Assembly (NCBI RefSeq): GCF_000230555.1
Contig: NC_016078.1
Coordinates: 3,309,001 to 3,373,000 of the forward strand
From: Pelagibacterium halotolerans B2
Lineage (GTDB): Bacteria; Pseudomonadota; Alphaproteobacteria; Rhizobiales; Devosiaceae
DNA length: 64,000 nucleotides
Direction: 5' to 3'
Position 1 is the first letter of the stretch; each line of letters begins with the position of its first letter. The translations under genes were made by a program, and so were the position numbers. The notes beneath the pieces were generated by a model. It saw only the letters and a program-made list of their open reading frames with translations, searched no databases and was not told the origin of the DNA. Positions 18,900-29,203 of this stretch are shown one piece after another.

Positions 18900-19706
18900 T
18901 CAAAGGCCGAGGACATCGGCCATGGAATAAAAGCCCGCCGGCTGCTCGGCGGCCCACAGCGCCGCCCTGAGTGCGCCGTCGGCAAACAGCGCCCGGTCGC
19001 GGGCCGAATGGGACAGGGTGATGGTTTCGGCCATCGAGGAAAACAGCACCGAATGCTCGCCCACGATGCCGCCACCACGCAATGTGGCAAAGCCGATCGA
19101 GCCGGGCTCGCGCGCGCCGGTATGCCCGTCGCGCACCCGAACCGAATTTTCGGCAAGATCGATCCCGCGCCCCTCGGCTGCCGCCTCACCCAGCAGCAGC
19201 GCCGTGCCCGAAGGCGCGTCCACCTTGTGGCGGTGATGCATTTCGAGAATTTCGATGTCGAACTCGATATCGAGGCTGGCCGCGGTCTTTTTGACCAGCG
19301 CGGCAAGAAGGTTCACCCCAAGGCTCATATTGCCCGATTTGACGATTCGCGCGCCCTCGGCCCCCGCCTTGGCAATCGCCGCGTCGTCTTCGGGCGAACA
19401 GCCGGTCGTGCCGATGATGTGAATCAATTTGCGCTCGGCGGCCCGGCGGGCCAGCGCCACGCTCAATTGCGGCGCCGTGAAATCGATCACCGCATCCACC
19501 TGGTCGACGATATCGAGCGGCGTATCGCCGATGGCGACCCCCAGCGGTTCGAGCCCCACAAGGCTGCCTGCGTCCTTGCCCAGAACGCTCGAATTGTCCC
19601 GCGCGACTGCCGCAGCCAGCGTCATGCCCCCATGGGCGGCCACGGCGCGGATGACCGCCTGTCCCATGCGTCCGCCCGCGCCGACAACTCCGATTCTCAA
19701 TGCCAT
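18900..19706 (-). CDS. dapB: 4-hydroxy-tetrahydrodipicolinate reductase
   Basis: NAD(P)H-dependent step in lysine and diaminopimelate synthesis. 268 aa from the ATG at 19706: [14 protein letters not shown] (nucleotide-binding), [24 protein letters not shown], and the active-site [20 protein letters not shown] with the catalytic His/Lys. The ORF could extend upstream by 24 codons but that sequence is pyrF. pyrF lies 10 bp upstream, so pyrF-dapB-gpmA probably form a unit. Confidence 0.95.
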   Translation of the reverse strand: MALRIGVVGAGGRMGQAVIRAVAAHGGMTLAAAVARDNSSVLGKDAGSLVGLEPLGVAIGDTPLDIVDQVDAVIDFTAPQLSVALARRAAERKLIHIIGTTGCSPEDDAAIAKAGAEGARIVKSGNMSLGVNLLAALVKKTAASLDIEFDIEILEMHHRHKVDAPSGTALLLGEAAAEGRGIDLAENSVRVRDGHTGAREPGSIGFATLRGGGIVGEHSVLFSSMAETITLSHSARDRALFADGALRAALWAAEQPAGFYSMADVLGL

Positions 19707-19716
19707 TGTGTTCCCC

Positions 19717-20403
19717 TCAGGCCGCCTGCATTTCGGCCAGCACCGCCTGCGCGCTCTGGCGCGGGCTGGGCGCGGCAACGATGGGGCGCGCCACCACGAG
19801 ATGGGATGCGCCCGCAGCCAGCGCGTCGGCCGGCGTCATCACCCGCTTCTGGTCGCCCTTGTCGGAACCCGAGGGGCGGATGCCCGGCGTCACGACGGCC
19901 ATATCGGGCCCGACGATCTGGCGCACGGCCCGCGCCTCGAAGGCCGAGGCGACAACGCCGCCCATGCCCGCTTCGCGCGCCTGCCGCGCCCGGCGCGCCA
20001 CAAGGTCCTCAACGGAAATGCCATAGCCGGCATCGTCGAGATCGGCCTGATCCATAGAGGTGAGGACCGTGACGCCAAGCAGGCAGAGCGATGAACCCTC
20101 GGCCGCCTTGACCGCCGCCGCCATCGCCTTTGGATAGGCATGGAGCGTGAGCATTGTCGCCCCGGTCTCGGCAATCGCTGAGACGCCCTTGGCCACCGTG
20201 TTGTCGATATCGAGAAGCTTGAGATCGAAAAACACGCGCTTTCCCGCCTTGAGCAATTCCTTGCCCACGGTCAGTCCGTCGCCGCCATAGAAAAGCTGGT
20301 AACCGATCTTGTAGAAATCGACGATGCCGTCGAGCCGGGAAATCATGTCCTCGGCTTCACTGCGTGTCCCGACATCGAGCCCGACAATCAGGTCACCGGC
20401 CAT
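19717..20403 (-). CDS. pyrF: Orotidine 5'-phosphate decarboxylase
   Basis: Last step of UMP synthesis. 228 aa from the ATG at 20403. [11 protein letters not shown] begins the barrel, [17 protein letters not shown] contains the catalytic D-x-K-x-x-D lysine/aspartate set, [12 protein letters not shown] follows, and VTPGIRPSG binds phosphate near the C-terminus. Upstream in-frame extension lacks similarity. dapB follows at 10 bp. Confidence 0.95.
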   Translation of the reverse strand: MAGDLIVGLDVGTRSEAEDMISRLDGIVDFYKIGYQLFYGGDGLTVGKELLKAGKRVFFDLKLLDIDNTVAKGVSAIAETGATMLTLHAYPKAMAAAVKAAEGSSLCLLGVTVLTSMDQADLDDAGYGISVEDLVARRARQAREAGMGGVVASAFEARAVRQIVGPDMAVVTPGIRPSGSDKGDQKRVMTPADALAAGASHLVVARPIVAAPSPRQSAQAVLAEMQAA

Positions 20404-20476
20404 TCCATGTCTCCCGCGTGCTTTGCTGTGTGAAGGCTCGATGCCACGAGTTGCGCGTGAGCGCAAGCGCCCGGCC

Positions 20477-21028
20477 TCAAATCCCGCCCCGCGAAAAATG
20501 GGTGAGCTCTTTTACCATCTGGTCGATCTTGGCGATCACCCCGGCCTCGGCCACGGTGCCATCATCGGCAAAGACGCTCGAATCCGGCCCGGTGCCGAGC
20601 AGGGTCGGCACCACCAGCGCCCCGATCTTGGAGAGCGAATCGCGCAGATGGCTCTGCGCCCATATGGTCCCGTAGCGCCCCGAGGATACCCCGCCGATCC
20701 CGAACACCGCGTGCCGGAAGGGCGAAGGCCTTTGCCGCGACAGCCAGGCGATGGTGTTGACCACCAGCGGCGGCAACCCGCCATTGTATTCAGGCGTGGC
20801 GATAAAGACGATATCGTGGGATCGGAACAGATCGGCCAGCCGTCCTGCGGCCTCGGGCACATCATCGGGCTCGAGATCCTGATTGAAGATCGGCATCTCG
20901 AAATCCCTGAGCGTGATCGAATTGACCGTAACCCCCGTCGCAGCGAGCCTGGCATCCACCGCATCCTGAAGCATCTTGTTGACAGAACCGGTGCGGATCG
21001 AGCCGCAAAGGGTTAGGGCGGTAGCCAT
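20477..21028 (-). CDS. NADPH-dependent FMN reductase (flavodoxin-like quinone reductase type)
   Basis: 183 aa. [14 protein letters not shown] is the FMN phosphate-binding loop, [21 protein letters not shown] the second flavin loop, and [11 protein letters not shown] the third. Members reduce FMN, quinones, chromate or azo dyes; the physiological substrate is open. AAGGAG lies six bases before the chosen ATG (21028), favouring it over an ATG two codons upstream. It may be separate from pyrF (73-bp gap). Confidence 0.87.
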   Translation of the reverse strand: MATALTLCGSIRTGSVNKMLQDAVDARLAATGVTVNSITLRDFEMPIFNQDLEPDDVPEAAGRLADLFRSHDIVFIATPEYNGGLPPLVVNTIAWLSRQRPSPFRHAVFGIGGVSSGRYGTIWAQSHLRDSLSKIGALVVPTLLGTGPDSSVFADDGTVAEAGVIAKIDQMVKELTHFSRGGI

Positions 21029-21100
21029 TGGCATCTCCTTGTTGTGGGGTTCGCGCCAGTTAAGCCTTTTGGCTTTGGCCGCGGCAAGCGCTCAGAGACG

Positions 21101-21129
21101 AAAAAGCCCTCCACGCTGGGAGGGCTTTT
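21101..21129 (-). terminator. Intrinsic terminator downstream of dnaJ
   Basis: AAAAAGCCCTCC, a short loop, GGGAGGGCTTTT. Read on the minus strand it closes the dnaJ transcript 21 bp after its stop, with a T-run following the stem. Confidence 0.85.
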
Positions 21130-21149
21130 GGGATTGCCCGCTGACGGGC

Positions 21150-22274
21150 TCAGTGAAACATGGTCTTGAGCTTGTCGAAAAACCCTTCCGAGCCTGGCGA
21201 GGTTTCGCGGTTGGAGAGGTTTTCGAACTCTTCGAGAAGTTCGCGTTGGCGCTTTGAAAGCTTTTGCGGCGTTTCCACGTCGAGCTGGACGTAGAGATCG
21301 CCCACCTGGTTTGCGCGCAACACCGGCATGCCCTTGCCCTTGAGCCGCACCCGCTGGCCGGGCTGGGTGCCTTCATTGACCTTGACCTTGGCGCGGCTGC
21401 CCTCGAGCGTGGGCACCTCGAACTCGCCGCCCAGCGCCGCGGTGATCATCGAAATGGGCACCTTGGCGTAAAGATCGGCGCCGTCGCGCTGGAACAATTG
21501 ATGCGGTTTGACCGAAACGAAGATGTAGAGATCGCCGGCCGGCCCGCCGCGCAATCCCGCTTCGCCTTCTCCGCCCAGACGGATACGGGTGCCGTCTTCG
21601 ATCCCCTTGGGCACGTCGACCGAGAGCGTGCGCGAGGTCTGCCTGCGGCCCTGCCCATGGCAGTCCGTGCAGGGCTGGTCCATGGTTTCCCCGCGTCCGT
21701 GGCACTGGGGACAGGTCTGCTGGATGGTAAAGAACCCCTGCGCCGCGCGCACCTTGCCGTGACCGCCGCACATGCGGCAGGTGGAAAATCCGGTGCCGGG
21801 CTTGGCGCCAGATCCGTCGCAGGTTTCGCATCCGACAAGGGACGGCACGTCGATATCGACGGTGGTGCCGGCAAAGGCGTCTTCGAGGGTGATTTCGAGA
21901 TTGTAGCGCAGATCCGAGCCGCGCTGGCGGCCGTCGCGCTGGCGCTGGCGCGAGGCCCCGCCCATGAACTCCCCGAATATGTCTTCGAAGATATCGGACA
22001 TCGAGGAGGAAAAATCATTGCCGAACCCGTGTCCGCCGCCGCCGCCGCCATTGAAGGCCGCGTGCCCGAACCGGTCATAGGCAGCGCGCTTTTGCGGGTC
22101 CTTGAGCGTGTCGTAGGCTTCCGAGACTTCCTTGAACTTGTGCTCGGCCTCACTGTCACCGGGATTCCGGTCCGGGTGATATTGCATGGCCAGCTTGCGA
22201 TAGGCGGATTTGAGCGCCGCGGCATCGCAGGATTTTTCGACTCCGAGCACGGAATAGAAATCGGCTTTGCTCAT
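21150..22274 (-). CDS. dnaJ: Chaperone DnaJ (Hsp40)
   Basis: Co-chaperone that delivers clients to DnaK and stimulates its ATPase. 374 aa: J-domain with YHPDRNPGD (HPD) at residues ~32-40, a Gly/Phe-rich linker ([12 protein letters not shown]), four zinc-binding repeats ([32 protein letters not shown]), then the client-binding C-terminal domains. dnaK is upstream on the same strand, 267 bp away, separated by a hairpin and a parS-like site, so dnaJ may also be transcribed separately. Confidence 0.98.
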   Translation of the reverse strand: MSKADFYSVLGVEKSCDAAALKSAYRKLAMQYHPDRNPGDSEAEHKFKEVSEAYDTLKDPQKRAAYDRFGHAAFNGGGGGGHGFGNDFSSSMSDIFEDIFGEFMGGASRQRQRDGRQRGSDLRYNLEITLEDAFAGTTVDIDVPSLVGCETCDGSGAKPGTGFSTCRMCGGHGKVRAAQGFFTIQQTCPQCHGRGETMDQPCTDCHGQGRRQTSRTLSVDVPKGIEDGTRIRLGGEGEAGLRGGPAGDLYIFVSVKPHQLFQRDGADLYAKVPISMITAALGGEFEVPTLEGSRAKVKVNEGTQPGQRVRLKGKGMPVLRANQVGDLYVQLDVETPQKLSKRQRELLEEFENLSNRETSPGSEGFFDKLKTMFH

Positions 22275-22464
22275 CGTTTCAGAAAATCCCCTTGTCGTGA
22301 CGGGGGCAAGTGCGGGACGGATGCAAGATCATCTCTTGTGCCAAACCAACCGTTCGAGTTGAGCGCATGGGGGTATCGACGTCGCGTCGGACCCGGTTGC
22401 GTCTTTAATTAGGTATTGCTGCGGGCTGTTACCATAGCCGACGGCCAAAAGGCCAGCGCCTCGC

Positions 22465-22480
22465 TGATTCACGTGAAACC
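22465..22480 (+). promoter_or_regulatory. parS-like motif in the dnaK-dnaJ intergenic region
   Basis: TGATTCACGTGAAACC agrees with the ParB-site consensus TGTTTCACGTGAAACA at 14 of 16 positions. It contains GATTC, a GANTC methylation target, overlapping the palindrome. It lies between two same-strand genes, downstream of the dnaK hairpin. Confidence 0.5.
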
Positions 22481-22495
22481 GGCACCCGCAAAAGA

Positions 22496-22519
22496 CAGTG
22501 CCGCCCGAAGGCGGCACTG
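22496..22519 (-). terminator. Hairpin after dnaK
   Basis: CAGTGCCGCC, CGAA tetraloop, GGCGGCACTG: a perfect 10-bp stem followed on the minus strand by TCTTTTG. It sits 23 bp after dnaK and may attenuate rather than fully stop transcription into dnaJ, as in other dnaKJ operons. Confidence 0.75.
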
Positions 22520-22541
22520 GGATCGACATAAGTCGCGGCAC

Positions 22542-24455
22542 TTATGCCGACTTCTTGTCTTCGTCGTCGTCCTTGACCTCTTCGAAGTCGGCATCGACGA
22601 CGTCGTCATCGGCCTGGGCGTCGCCCGCGGCGGCGGCTTCAGCTTCTTCCTGGCTCGCCTTGTACATGGCTTCCCCGAGCTTCATCGAAGCCTGGGCCAG
22701 GGCAGCGGCCTTTTCCTTGATCGCCTCGGGGTCGTCGCCTTCGAGCGCGGTCCGCGTGTCGGCGATGGCGGTTTCGATCTCGGTCCGGATCTCGGCCGTG
22801 ACCTTGTCGCCATGCTCCTTGAGCGAGGATTCGGTCGAATGCACGAGGCTTTCGGCCTGGTTTTTCGCTTCCACGACCTCGCGGCGCTTCTTGTCGGTTT
22901 CTGCGTTCGCTTCGGCGTCCTTGACCATCTGCTCGATGTCGGCGTCCGAAAGACCGCCCGAGGCCTGGATGCGGATCTGCTGCTCCTTGCCCGTGCCCTT
23001 GTCTTTCGCCGAAACATTGACGATGCCGTTGGCGTCGATATCGAAGGTCACCTCGATCTGCGGCACGCCACGCGGAGCCGAGGGGATGCCCACCAGATCG
23101 AACTGGCCGAGCATCTTGTTGTCGGCCGCCATCTCACGCTCGCCCTGGAAGACCCGGATGGTCACCGCAGACTGATTGTCTTCGGCGGTCGAGAACACCT
23201 GGCTCTTTTTGGTCGGGATCGTGGTGTTGCGATCGATCAGGCGGGTGAACACGCCACCGAGCGTTTCGATGCCCAGCGACAGCGGGGTCACATCGAGCAG
23301 CAGCACGTCTTTCACATCGCCCTGCAGCACGCCGGCCTGAATGGCTGCGCCCATGGCAACCACTTCGTCGGGGTTCACGCCCTTGTGGGGTTCCTTGCCG
23401 AAGAAGTTCTTCACCTCTTCCTGCACCTTGGGCATGCGGGTCATGCCGCCGACAAGAACGACTTCATCGATCTCGCCGGCCGAAATCCCGGCATCCTTGA
23501 GCGCTGCGCGGCACGGATCGATGGTGCGCTTGATCAGGTCTTCGACGATCGATTCGAACTTGGCGCGGGTTAGCTTGAGCTGCAGATGCTTGGGGCCCGA
23601 GGCGTCCGCCGTGATGAACGGCAGGTTCACTTCGGTCTGCGAAGCCGACGAAAGCTCGATCTTGGCCTTTTCGGCTGCTTCCTTGAGGCGCTGCAGGGCG
23701 AGCTTGTCGCCGCGCAAATCGATCCCCTGCTCCTTTTTGAACTCATCGGCGAGGTAATCGACAAGACGCATGTCGAAATCTTCACCGCCAAGGAAGGTGT
23801 CGCCATTGGTGGATTTGACTTCGAAAACCCCGTCACCGATCTCAAGGATCGAAATATCGAAAGTGCCGCCGCCAAGGTCATAGACCGCGATGGTGCCCGA
23901 TTCCTTCTTGTCCAGCCCGTAGGCAAGCGCGGCAGCGGTCGGCTCGTTGATGATGCGGAGCACTTCGAGCCCGGCAATCTTGCCGGCGTCCTTGGTGGCC
24001 TGGCGCTGGCTGTCGTTGAAGTAGGCCGGAACCGTGATGACCGCCTGGGTCACCGGCTCACCGAGATAGCTCTCGGCGGTCTCCTTCATCTTGCCAAGGA
24101 TCATGGCGGAGATTTCCGAGGGGGACGACGCCTTGCCGTTCGCTTCCACCCACGCATCGCCATTGTCGGCCTTGACGATCTTGTAGGGCACAAGGCCCTT
24201 GTCCTTGGTGACCATCGGATCTTCGAACCGACGTCCGATCAGGCGCTTGACGGCAAACAGCGTGCCTTCGGGATTGGTGACGGCCTGGCGTTTGGCCGGC
24301 TGGCCCACGAGGCGCTCACCATCGTTCGAGAACGCCACCATCGAGGGCGTGGTGCGCGCGCCTTCGGCGTTTTCGATCACTTTGGGGGTTTTGCCGTCCA
24401 TGACGGCGACGCACGAATTGGTCGTGCCCAGGTCAATACCGATTACTTTTCCCAT
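22542..24455 (-). CDS. dnaK: Chaperone DnaK (Hsp70)
   Basis: 637 aa ATP-dependent chaperone. The nucleotide-binding domain starts [16 protein letters not shown], with [54 protein letters not shown] and [14 protein letters not shown]. The substrate-binding domain contains [20 protein letters not shown], and the C-terminus ends in an acidic tail rich in Ala/Asp/Glu. A sigma-32-like promoter lies ~140-170 bp upstream, after grpE. It forms the heat-shock cluster with dnaJ, grpE and hrcA. Confidence 0.99.
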   Translation of the reverse strand: MGKVIGIDLGTTNSCVAVMDGKTPKVIENAEGARTTPSMVAFSNDGERLVGQPAKRQAVTNPEGTLFAVKRLIGRRFEDPMVTKDKGLVPYKIVKADNGDAWVEANGKASSPSEISAMILGKMKETAESYLGEPVTQAVITVPAYFNDSQRQATKDAGKIAGLEVLRIINEPTAAALAYGLDKKESGTIAVYDLGGGTFDISILEIGDGVFEVKSTNGDTFLGGEDFDMRLVDYLADEFKKEQGIDLRGDKLALQRLKEAAEKAKIELSSASQTEVNLPFITADASGPKHLQLKLTRAKFESIVEDLIKRTIDPCRAALKDAGISAGEIDEVVLVGGMTRMPKVQEEVKNFFGKEPHKGVNPDEVVAMGAAIQAGVLQGDVKDVLLLDVTPLSLGIETLGGVFTRLIDRNTTIPTKKSQVFSTAEDNQSAVTIRVFQGEREMAADNKMLGQFDLVGIPSAPRGVPQIEVTFDIDANGIVNVSAKDKGTGKEQQIRIQASGGLSDADIEQMVKDAEANAETDKKRREVVEAKNQAESLVHSTESSLKEHGDKVTAEIRTEIETAIADTRTALEGDDPEAIKEKAAALAQASMKLGEAMYKASQEEAEAAAAGDAQADDDVVDADFEEVKDDDEDKKSA

Positions 24456-24595
24456 TCCGAAACCTCATTTCTCGAGCGAGTCCTAAAATTTGGCTCTGAC
24501 CCCTCAACGCGCCCATTCACGTTGCGGCATCGCATTGATCGGTCGTGCCGGACCCCTCTGGGGATGGATTTGGCCCGGTTTCCCGGGCTTGCTGG

Positions 24596-24626
24596 CTATA
24601 TAAGGAGGGGGGATGGGCCCTTCAAG
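24596..24626 (-). promoter_or_regulatory. Putative sigma-32 (RpoH) promoter for dnaK
   Basis: On the minus strand: -35 CTTGAA (24626-24621), 15 bp, then CCTTATATAG (24605-24596), close to the alphaproteobacterial heat-shock pattern CTTGAA / CCCCATAT. It lies in the 199-bp gap between the grpE stop and the dnaK start. Confidence 0.65.
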
Positions 24627-24654
24627 CGCACCCCCGGTTTTGCATGAATTTTTG

Positions 24655-25281
24655 TCAGGCCGATTTGTCGAGCCCGTCACCGGGTTCGGCGTCGGGCTTG
24701 GGCGCGGGTTTGTTGCCGCCCTTGGCCACGCCCACCATGGCCGGGCGCAACACGCGCTCGCCAATGGCGTATCCGGTCTGGACCACCTGAACCACAGTGC
24801 CTTCGGGAACCGACGCGTCGGGCACCTCGAACATCGCCTGATGGCGATGCGGATCGAACTTTTCGCCCTCGGCGATGATCGGGGTCACCCCGTTCTTTTG
24901 CAACAGACGCTGCATTTCGCGCTCGGTCATCTCGATCCCCTCGATCAGGGATTTGAGTGTGCCATCGGCGTTTTCGCGGGCCTCGGCCGGAATGACCATA
25001 AGCGCACGCGAGAGATTGTCGGTGGCCACGAGCATGTCGCGGGCAAACCCGGCTATGGCGTAAGAGCGCGTGTCGGAGACTTCGCGTTCGGTGCGCTTGC
25101 GCAGGTTTTCCATTTCGGCGGCAGTGCGCAACACCTGGTCGCGCAGTTGCTCTTTTTCGGCCTCGAGTTGGGCGATGCGCTCTTCCGGCGTCGGCTCGGC
25201 GGAAACCGCTTCTGCGTCCTCTGCCTCGGGGCGCGGCTCGATGTCGTCGTTCGGCTCTGGCGTCGTGTTGTCGTCGCTCAT
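24655..25281 (-). CDS. grpE: Nucleotide exchange factor GrpE
   Basis: Releases ADP from DnaK. 208 aa: acidic disordered N-terminus, long coiled-coil helix ([35 protein letters not shown]), then the beta-wing domain with [25 protein letters not shown] and [19 protein letters not shown]. Tandem ATGs at 25284 and 25281; the second has better spacing from AAAGAG. The order hrcA-grpE-dnaK-dnaJ on one strand keeps the heat-shock genes together, with a separate sigma-32-like promoter before grpE. Confidence 0.95.
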   Translation of the reverse strand: MSDDNTTPEPNDDIEPRPEAEDAEAVSAEPTPEERIAQLEAEKEQLRDQVLRTAAEMENLRKRTEREVSDTRSYAIAGFARDMLVATDNLSRALMVIPAEARENADGTLKSLIEGIEMTEREMQRLLQKNGVTPIIAEGEKFDPHRHQAMFEVPDASVPEGTVVQVVQTGYAIGERVLRPAMVGVAKGGNKPAPKPDAEPGDGLDKSA

Positions 25282-25320
25282 CATTGCTCTTTCAACGATT
25301 GGGGAAGTTAGGATTGGCTG

Positions 25321-25351
25321 CCATATCGGCCAAGGGGGGATTTTTTTCAAG
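25321..25351 (-). promoter_or_regulatory. Putative sigma-32 promoter for grpE
   Basis: Minus strand: CTTGAA (25351-25346), 16 bp, CCGATATGG (25329-25321). Distance from -35 to the ATAT core is 19 bp, the same as for the dnaK candidate. It lies between hrcA and grpE, giving grpE a heat-inducible start independent of hrcA. Confidence 0.6.
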
Positions 25352-25382
25352 CCTCGTGGCAAAATGCCCGGGCATTGAGAGC

Positions 25383-26480
25383 CTAAATCTCGCCTTTGCG
25401 CGAAATAAGCTTTGAGACCACATGCGCCGTATAATCGACCACCGGTACGATGCGCGCATAATTGAGCCGCGTCGGCCCGATGACCCCCAGCACCCCCACC
25501 ACCTTGTCATTGGCGTCCTTGTACGGCGACAAGACGACAGAGGAGCCCGAAAGCGAAAACAGTTTGTTTTCCGACCCGATGAAGATGCGCACCCCCTGGG
25601 CGGTTTCCGCATCGTTCAAAAGATCGATCAGTCCCTTTTTGGTTTCGATCTCGTCGAACAATTGCCGCACCCGGGCCAGATCCTCCGACGCCATGGTATC
25701 GTCGATCAGATTGGCACGGCCGCGCACGATAAGGGTCGGAGCTGACGTATCGGCCTCGATCATCGAGGCAAGCCCGGAATCCACGAGCCGCTGCGCGATG
25801 GCATCGAGTTCGGCGCGCTGGCTTTCCGATTGCCGGCGGATCGAGTCGCGCGCCTGCTGGAGCGTCTTGCCCACGATATGATGGGCCAGAAAGTTCGACG
25901 CCTGCGTAAGAGCGCTGGCCGTCAGTCCCGGCGGCAGGGCGATTATACGGTTTTCGACCTGTCCGTCTTCCCCCACAAGGATCGCCATGGCGCGTTCGGG
26001 ATCGAGCCGGACGAACTCGACGTGCTTGAGCACCATGTCGGCCTTCGCGGCAATCACCATGCCGGCGCCATGCGAAAGCCCCGAGAGAAGCGCGCTCGCT
26101 TCATTGAGAACATCCTCGACGCGCCCCGAGCGCCCGCCACCCGAAATGTTGCGCGCGATCTGGTCGCGCTCGGCCTCGTCCATGGCCCCAACTTCGAGCA
26201 TGGCGTCGACGAAGAACCGCAACCCTTCCTGGGTCGGCGCCCGGCCCGCCGATGTGTGTGGTGCGGCAATCAGGCCCAACTCTTCGAGATCGGCCATCAC
26301 GTTGCGCACAGAAGCGGGGGAAAGCTGCATGTCGAGCATCCTGGAAATGGCCCGCGACCCTATGGGTTCGCCGGTCTCCAGATAGCGCTCGACAAGCCGC
26401 CGGAAGATGTCCTGCGAGCGGGCCGATAAAGCCGTTAAAAATTCCGGCGAATTTAGCGGAGTTCTGTCCATATTCACCAT
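25383..26480 (-). CDS. hrcA: Heat-inducible transcription repressor HrcA
   Basis: Repressor that binds CIRCE operators (typically before groESL) and is kept active by GroE. 365 aa: N-terminal winged helix ([72 protein letters not shown]) and a GAF-like C-terminal domain ([30 protein letters not shown]). I see no CIRCE in this window. The ATG at 26480 or the ATG three codons later could start translation. It is divergent from rph, with a palindromic repeat directly upstream. Confidence 0.94.
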   Translation of the reverse strand: MVNMDRTPLNSPEFLTALSARSQDIFRRLVERYLETGEPIGSRAISRMLDMQLSPASVRNVMADLEELGLIAAPHTSAGRAPTQEGLRFFVDAMLEVGAMDEAERDQIARNISGGGRSGRVEDVLNEASALLSGLSHGAGMVIAAKADMVLKHVEFVRLDPERAMAILVGEDGQVENRIIALPPGLTASALTQASNFLAHHIVGKTLQQARDSIRRQSESQRAELDAIAQRLVDSGLASMIEADTSAPTLIVRGRANLIDDTMASEDLARVRQLFDEIETKKGLIDLLNDAETAQGVRIFIGSENKLFSLSGSSVVLSPYKDANDKVVGVLGVIGPTRLNYARIVPVVDYTAHVVSKLISRKGEI

Positions 26481-26482
26481 TC

Positions 26483-26534
26483 CGGAGCGTGGTCAGAAAA
26501 AGTTGCAGACTTTTTCGGTTCGGTCGCGCGACCA
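26483..26534 (+). repeat. Intergenic palindromic repeat, family A copy 2 (hrcA/rph promoter region)
   Basis: GGAGCGTGGTCAG, inner hairpin AAAAAGTTGCAGACTTTTT, CGGTTCGG, then TCGCGCGACCACC. The outer arm GTGGTC pairs with GACCAC. It begins three bases upstream of the hrcA start, so it occupies the 5' leader or promoter of hrcA. Confidence 0.82.
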
Positions 26535-26646
26535 CCTAAAAGGCGATCAGGTAAGGATTTGCTTTTAAACACTCTCAAATGCCCAGGATTAACTAAGTAG
26601 GAGAAAAGCGGTGTGCCGCCAAGAGAGGCGCGCTTGTTCATGCCGT

Positions 26647-26676
26647 CTTGAAGGGTTAAGAGGCTGGTAACCATAT
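26647..26676 (+). promoter_or_regulatory. Putative sigma-32 promoter for rph-rdgB-hemW
   Basis: Plus strand CTTGAA (26647-26652), 18 bp, CCATAT (26671-26676); the distance to the ATAT core is 20 bp, close to the dnaK and grpE candidates. It lies ~30 bp before the rph ATG, so the leader would be short. Confidence 0.45.
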
Positions 26677-26706
26677 CAGCCAACAGACACCGGGAAGACA
26701 GTTTTC

Positions 26707-27426
26707 ATGCGGCCAAGCGGACGGGCAAGCGATCAGATGCGCGATGTAACGATTGAACGGGGCATCGCGCCGCAGGCCGAAGGTTCGTGCCTCGTCTCGT
26801 TCGGGCGCACACGCGTTCTGTGCACGGCCAGCGTCGAAACTTCGCTTCCGCCCTGGCGGCGCGGCCAGGGCCTTGGCTGGGTGACCGCCGAATACGGCAT
26901 GCTCCCCCGCGCCACAGGCTCGCGCACCCGCCGCGAGGCGACCGCCGGCAAGCAATCGGGCCGCACCCAGGAGATTCAACGCCTGATCGGACGATCGCTG
27001 CGCGCGGTCATCGACATGGCTGCTCTGGGCGAAAACCAGGTCATTTTGGATTGCGACGTGCTCGAAGCCGATGGCGGCACCCGGACGGCCTCGATCACCG
27101 GCGCCTTCGTTGCACTGTCCGAAGCGATTTTCTGGATGAAGGAGCGCTCACTTTTGAAGGGCGATCCGATCCGCGACCACGTGGCGGCCGTCTCCTGCGG
27201 GGTTTATCGCGGCACACCCGTGCTCGATCTCGATTATCTCGAGGACAGCGAAGCCGAAACCGACGCCAATTTCGTCCTGACCGGATCGGGCAAATTCGTC
27301 GAGATCCAGGGGACGGCCGAAGCCGAGCCCTTTTCCTCCGAGGAGCTGGCAGAGCTGATCGGGCTTGCGCAAAAAGGCATTTCCGAACTGGTCGCGCTCC
27401 AGCGCGCCGTATTGGGGGCCGCATGA
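26707..27426 (+). CDS. rph: Ribonuclease PH
   Basis: Phosphorolytic 3'-5' exoribonuclease that trims tRNA precursors. 239 aa: [75 protein letters not shown], and [23 protein letters not shown] containing the catalytic-site Asp residues. It is divergent from hrcA and coupled to rdgB by an ATGA overlap. The hrcA/rph arrangement is conserved in rhizobia. Confidence 0.97.
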   Translation: MRPSGRASDQMRDVTIERGIAPQAEGSCLVSFGRTRVLCTASVETSLPPWRRGQGLGWVTAEYGMLPRATGSRTRREATAGKQSGRTQEIQRLIGRSLRAVIDMAALGENQVILDCDVLEADGGTRTASITGAFVALSEAIFWMKERSLLKGDPIRDHVAAVSCGVYRGTPVLDLDYLEDSEAETDANFVLTGSGKFVEIQGTAEAEPFSSEELAELIGLAQKGISELVALQRAVLGAA

Positions 27427-28055
27427 CGATCAGGCTCAAGCGCGGCGACCGGCTGGTTCTGGCCACCCACAACAAGGGCAAGCTGGCTGAATTTCAGGAC
27501 ATGCTGAAAGATTTCGGCCTCGACATCGTTTCGGCCGGCGATCTGGGCCTGCCCGAGCCCGAAGAGACCGGCACGACATTTGTCGAGAATGCGCGCCTCA
27601 AAGCCCACGCCGCCGCGAAGGCCACAGGCGAGATCGCCCTTTCCGACGATTCGGGCATTTCGGTCGACGCGCTCGACGGCCAGCCCGGGGTCTACACCGC
27701 CGACTGGGCCGGTGTGCCGCGCAATTTCACCAACGCCATGCAGAAGGTCGAAGACCTGCTCGTCGAAAAGGGCGCAACCGAGCCCCATCAACGCACGGCC
27801 CAGTTCAATGCCGTCCTCTGCCTCGCCCTGCCCGACGGGACCGACATGGTTTTTGAAGGCATCGCTCCCGGCACGCTCGTCTGGCCGCCGGTCGGAGAGT
27901 CAGGGCACGGCTATGACCCAATGTTCAAGCCCGAAGGGCACGAGAAAACCTTCGGCCAGATGACGGCCGAAGAAAAACATTCCTGGGCCCCCGGCAAGGA
28001 GGGCCTGTCCCACCGCGCCCGGGCCTTTGCCAAATTCGTAAGGGAAGTGCTTTGA
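27423..28055 (+). CDS. rdgB: dITP/XTP pyrophosphatase (RdgB/HAM1)
   Basis: Hydrolyses deaminated purine NTPs to prevent their incorporation. 210 aa. [16 protein letters not shown] is the substrate-binding N-terminus, [18 protein letters not shown] and [25 protein letters not shown] the metal/substrate core, [27 protein letters not shown] and LSHRARAF the C-terminus. The start overlaps the rph stop; the end overlaps hemW. Together with maf this window holds two NTP house-cleaning enzymes. Confidence 0.96.
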   Translation: MTIRLKRGDRLVLATHNKGKLAEFQDMLKDFGLDIVSAGDLGLPEPEETGTTFVENARLKAHAAAKATGEIALSDDSGISVDALDGQPGVYTADWAGVPRNFTNAMQKVEDLLVEKGATEPHQRTAQFNAVLCLALPDGTDMVFEGIAPGTLVWPPVGESGHGYDPMFKPEGHEKTFGQMTAEEKHSWAPGKEGLSHRARAFAKFVREVL

Positions 28056-29203
28056 GCACCAACACCGCATTTGGGATTTATGTCCATTGGCCGTTCTGCG
28101 CGGCCAAATGCCCCTATTGCGACTTCAATTCCCACGTTCACCACGGCAAGTTCGACGAAGACAGCTTCGTTAGCGCCTATATCAAAGAGATCGAGACCAC
28201 TGCCCGCCGCGCTCCCGAGCGGCTGGTCGAATCGATCTTTTTCGGCGGCGGCACGCCCTCGCTCATGAAGCCGGCTTCGGTCGGGACGATTCTCGATGCC
28301 ATAGCAAAGAACTGGCAGGTCGCCGACAAGGTTGAAATCACCCTCGAAGCCAACCCCACCTCGGTTGAGGCCGAACGCTTTCGCGGCTATCGCGCCGCTG
28401 GGGTCAATCGCGTGTCTTTGGGCGTACAATCGCTGCGCCCCGAGCCGCTGGCCCGCTTGGGGCGGCTGCATTCGGTCGAGGATGCGGTGGCTGCCGTTCG
28501 GCTGGCGCAATCGATCTTCGATCGCTCGAGCTTTGACATCATCTACGCCCGCCCCGACCAGACGCTGGGCCAGTGGGAAGACGAGCTCACCGAGGCGCTG
28601 GCGCTTTCGGAGGGCCATCTCTCGCTCTACCAGCTCACCATCGAATCGGGCACGCGCTATTTCGATCTTTTCAATGCCGGCAAGCTCAAGATGCCATCCG
28701 AAGATCTTTCCGCCGACATGTTCGAGATGACCCAGGAGCTGACGGCCTCCTACGGCCTGCCGGCCTATGAGATTTCCAACCACGCTCGCCCCGGGCAGGA
28801 AAGCCGGCATAATCTGATCTATTGGCGCTATGGCGAATATGCAGGCATCGGTCCGGGCGCCCATGGAAGGTTGATCATGGGCGGGGCCCGCCACGCCACC
28901 GCCGCCGAACGCATGCCGTTCAAATGGTGGGAAAAGGTCATCGAAACCGGCGACGGGCTGGTCACCGACGACACGCTGACCTGGGACGAGGAAGGCGACG
29001 AATATCTCGTCATGGGCCTGCGCCTGCGTGAGGGAATCGACCCGGCCCGCTATCAGGCCCTCGCCCGCCGCGCGCTCACCTCCACCCAGATCGATTTTCT
29101 CAAAGGGATCGGTTTCATCGAAACCCTCCCCAATGGAAGGTTGCGGGTGACCGACAAGGGCTGGCCCGTCCTCGACGCCGTGGTCGCCGATCTGGCCGCC
29201 TAG
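28052..29203 (+). CDS. hemW: HemW-type radical SAM heme chaperone (HemN-like)
   Basis: 383 aa. The radical-SAM cluster motif C-X3-C-X2-C is present ([16 protein letters not shown]), then [10 protein letters not shown] and [16 protein letters not shown] and [12 protein letters not shown]. The protein lacks the N-terminal extension of true coproporphyrinogen dehydrogenase HemN, so the heme-chaperone HemW assignment is preferred over the older label. The TTG start at 28052 overlaps the rdgB stop (TTGA), with AGGGAAG upstream. The stop overlaps the next convergent gene (CTAG). Confidence 0.92.
   Translation: MSTNTAFGIYVHWPFCAAKCPYCDFNSHVHHGKFDEDSFVSAYIKEIETTARRAPERLVESIFFGGGTPSLMKPASVGTILDAIAKNWQVADKVEITLEANPTSVEAERFRGYRAAGVNRVSLGVQSLRPEPLARLGRLHSVEDAVAAVRLAQSIFDRSSFDIIYARPDQTLGQWEDELTEALALSEGHLSLYQLTIESGTRYFDLFNAGKLKMPSEDLSADMFEMTQELTASYGLPAYEISNHARPGQESRHNLIYWRYGEYAGIGPGAHGRLIMGGARHATAAERMPFKWWEKVIETGDGLVTDDTLTWDEEGDEYLVMGLRLREGIDPARYQALARRALTSTQIDFLKGIGFIETLPNGRLRVTDKGWPVLDAVVADLAA

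Noticed and set aside
25282..25382. Search for a CIRCE operator near hrcA/grpE
   Set aside because: No TTAGCACTC-N9-GAGTGCTAA-like inverted repeat is visible; groESL is not in the window.
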